Shown piece after piece: positions 5,593-7,037 of a DNA stretch of 7,037 nucleotides. Source of the stretch: Alistipes sp. UBA928. GTDB lineage: Bacteria; Bacteroidota; Bacteroidia; Bacteroidales; Rikenellaceae. Location: assembly GCA_002293665.1 (NCBI GenBank), contig DBDQ01000138.1, positions 1-7,037 of the forward strand, read 5' to 3'. Numbering within the stretch: position 1 is the stretch's first letter; every line of letters begins with the position of its first letter. The notes beneath the pieces are model-generated. The model searched no databases. It had not been told where the DNA came from and saw nothing but the letters and a program-made list of their open reading frames with translations. Both the position numbers and the translations under genes were made by a program.

Positions 5593-6939
5593 TTAGCAAT
5601 TTAAACGCGAGCGGATTATCTTGTTTACTTCGGTCTTGCCCAAACGGATCCAGTCCAGCAGCGGAATGCGCGCCGGACAGGTGTAGGCGCAGCTGCCGCA
5701 CTCTATGCAGTCGACTATGACGCCCGCCTCGGCCTCGGTCCACATCTGCTTTTGGGCCAGGCGGCTCAGCAGCCACGGTTCGAGACCCATCGGGCATACG
5801 GTGGTACACGCCGCACACTTAATGCAGTCGGTCTCGGTGCACCGTGCGGCGTCTTTTCCGTCGACGACGAGGATACCGGAGGTACCCTTCGTGACGGGGG
5901 CATCGGGGTTCGACATCGCGCGGCCCATCATCGGGCCGCCGCCGATCACCTTCACCGGCCCCTCGGCCTGCACTCCTCCCGCCGCTTCGATCAGCGCGCT
6001 CACGGGTGTGCCGATCCTCACCAGGAAGTTCGACGGTGCGGCCACACTCCGGCCGGTTACAGTCACCACCCTCTCCACAAGGGGTTTATTTTTTTGCACC
6101 GCCTCGTAGACTGCCAGCGCCGTGCCCACGTTCTGCACAACGCACCCGACGTCGATCGGCAGCGCACACGACGGAACCTCGCGGCCCGTGACGGCTTTTA
6201 TAAGTTGCTTCTCGCCTCCCTGCGGATATTGCACCTTCAGAGGCACTATCTCGATGCCCTCAACGTAACGCGACAACTCGCGGGACACGCGGCTCAGATT
6301 CTCTATCGCGTCGGGCTTGTTGTTCTCTATACCTATATATGTCTTCTCAACCCCCAACGCGCGCGCCAGCAGACCCGTGCCTACGAGTACTTCGGCGCCG
6401 CGTTCGAGCATCACGCGATGGTCGCTCGTCAGGTAGGGTTCGCACTCCACACCGTTAATAATCAGTATCTCCGCCTTTTTTCCCGGAGGAGGCGACAGTT
6501 TGACCTGTGTGGGGAACGTTGCGCCACCCATACCCACTATGCCCGCCGCAGCGATCTTAGCCACGATCTCGGGGCCCGTCAGGCGGCACTCGGGAACCAG
6601 CTCAGGCGTGCGGTCTATGTCCGCCGCCCATTCGTCGCCCTCCACGGCGATCGTCACGCTCATCACCTTGATACCCGAAGCGTTAGGCACAGCCTCGATA
6701 GCCGTCACCGTACCCGAAACGGGCGAGTGGACGGCCGACGAAACGAACCCTCCGGCTTTGGCTATGAGTTGGCCGGCGAGCACCTTGTCGCCCTTAGCCA
6801 CCTCGGCCACGGCAGGAGCGCCGATGTGTTGCGAAAGCGGCACCACAACACTCTGTGGCAACGGCAATACCTCGATCGCCGACCCGGCGCTCAGTTTGTT
6901 TTCGGGGGGGTGGATACCACCTGTTGGGAATGTTTTCAT
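5593..6939 (-). CDS. rnfC: Rnf complex NADH/FMN and iron-sulfur subunit RnfC
   Basis: This 448-residue peripheral cytoplasmic subunit exchanges electrons with NAD(H). In order it has the N-terminal family motif GGIHPPENK (7-15), a biotinyl-lipoyl-like barrel with HSPVSGTV (71-78), and the NuoF-like FMN/NADH domain with GMGGATFPTQVK (136-147) and INGVECEPYLTSDHR (161-175). A SLBB-like region follows (about 290-345, with IGGGPMMGR), then two 4Fe-4S motifs: C372-xx-C375-xx-C378-xxx-C382P and C411-xx-C414-xx-C417-xxx-C421P. An extra Cys367 precedes the first cluster. The protein ends soon after the second cluster, so it is the short form, without the long Ala/Lys-rich C-terminal extension of the E. 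coli protein. The ATG at 6939 gives the expected family N-terminus; no Shine-Dalgarno is seen. Confidence 0.96.
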   Translation of the reverse strand: MKTFPTGGIHPPENKLSAGSAIEVLPLPQSVVVPLSQHIGAPAVAEVAKGDKVLAGQLIAKAGGFVSSAVHSPVSGTVTAIEAVPNASGIKVMSVTIAVEGDEWAADIDRTPELVPECRLTGPEIVAKIAAAGIVGMGGATFPTQVKLSPPPGKKAEILIINGVECEPYLTSDHRVMLERGAEVLVGTGLLARALGVEKTYIGIENNKPDAIENLSRVSRELSRYVEGIEIVPLKVQYPQGGEKQLIKAVTGREVPSCALPIDVGCVVQNVGTALAVYEAVQKNKPLVERVVTVTGRSVAAPSNFLVRIGTPVSALIEAAGGVQAEGPVKVIGGGPMMGRAMSNPDAPVTKGTSGILVVDGKDAARCTETDCIKCAACTTVCPMGLEPWLLSRLAQKQMWTEAEAGVIVDCIECGSCAYTCPARIPLLDWIRLGKTEVNKIIRSRLNC

Positions 6940-6984
6940 CGTATATCGGTTGGTTTTCGTGATAGCGGCGATTCTGCGGCCTTG

Positions 6985-7037
6985 TCATCGGAAATTCTTG
7001 CGGTCATGCACGTCCAAGTGCACTCCCTTGAAATTTC
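6985..7037 (-). CDS. rnfB: 3' end of a gene upstream of rnfC, probably rnfB (partial)
   Basis: The rnf order B-C-D-G-E-A predicts that rnfB ends here. The best frame ends ...NFKGVHLDVHDRKNFR with TGA at 6985-6987, leaving 45 bases to rnfC; its codons have mostly G or C in third position, as in the neighbours. A second frame stays open across the fragment and stops in an ATGA-type overlap with the rnfC start, but it is rich in Cys/Trp/Ser/Arg and less codon-like. A third frame stops at about 7005. None of the visible residues contain an RnfB cysteine motif, so the name rests on position only. Confidence 0.45.
   Translation of the reverse strand, partial: NFKGVHLDVHDRKNFR

Noticed and set aside
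6794..6988. 64-codon minus-strand open frame whose ATG overlaps the presumed rnfB stop
   Set aside because: It is mostly the alternative frame of rnfC and encodes an Arg/Pro-rich nonsense-like sequence, whereas the rnfC frame has full family motifs.

Overview
The window looks like chromosome of a high-GC member of the Bacteroidota. An Alistipes-like gut anaerobe (Rikenellaceae) is my best guess, but this is inference. The clues are two promoters of the Bacteroidota type (TTTG-like -33 box and TAnnTTTG -7 box), mostly absent Shine-Dalgarno sequences, an Omp85-type outer-membrane barrel with a signal peptide ending in 'AGAQ', and an rnf operon in the order B-C-D-G-E-A, which I associate with this phylum. 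I saw no mobile element, CRISPR array or tRNA.

Layout: bases 1-285 hold no gene but carry two divergent promoters. The leftward one has TTTG, 21 bp, TATCTTTGC, an A/T-rich block upstream and a boxA-like GTTCTTTGA downstream. This is what the front of a 16S rRNA operon looks like, so an rRNA operon probably starts just left of the window. The rightward promoter serves a two-gene unit (286-2761): a DUF819/YjcL-family inner-membrane protein, then, one base later, a POTRA-less Omp85-type outer-membrane barrel. That unit converges, with only 3 bp between stop codons, on the minus-strand rnf operon (2765 to beyond 7037): the end of rnfB (frame uncertain), then rnfC, rnfD, rnfG, rnfE and rnfA, all complete and tightly packed with 4- and 8-base overlaps or gaps of 4-45 bases.

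The Rnf complex moves electrons between reduced ferredoxin and NAD+ and couples this to Na+ or H+ transport across the inner membrane. RnfC holds the NADH/FMN site and two 4Fe-4S clusters. RnfB (mostly off the window) takes ferredoxin electrons. RnfD and RnfG carry covalent FMN. RnfA and RnfE form the membrane core and hold a cluster between them through paired cysteines, all four of which are present here.

The most unusual signal is in RnfG. After its FMN-binding domain it has an Ala/Thr-rich periplasmic tail made of two tandem 10-residue units, each containing a perfect match to the ApbE flavinylation consensus Dxx(S/T)GAT (DAATGAT and DAASGAT). The first heptad is identical to the flavinylation heptad in RnfD of the same operon. 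The ordinary site inside the RnfG domain (DALTAAT) has Ala in place of the usual Gly. RnfG may therefore carry up to three FMN groups. Chance resemblance in a low-complexity tail is the alternative.
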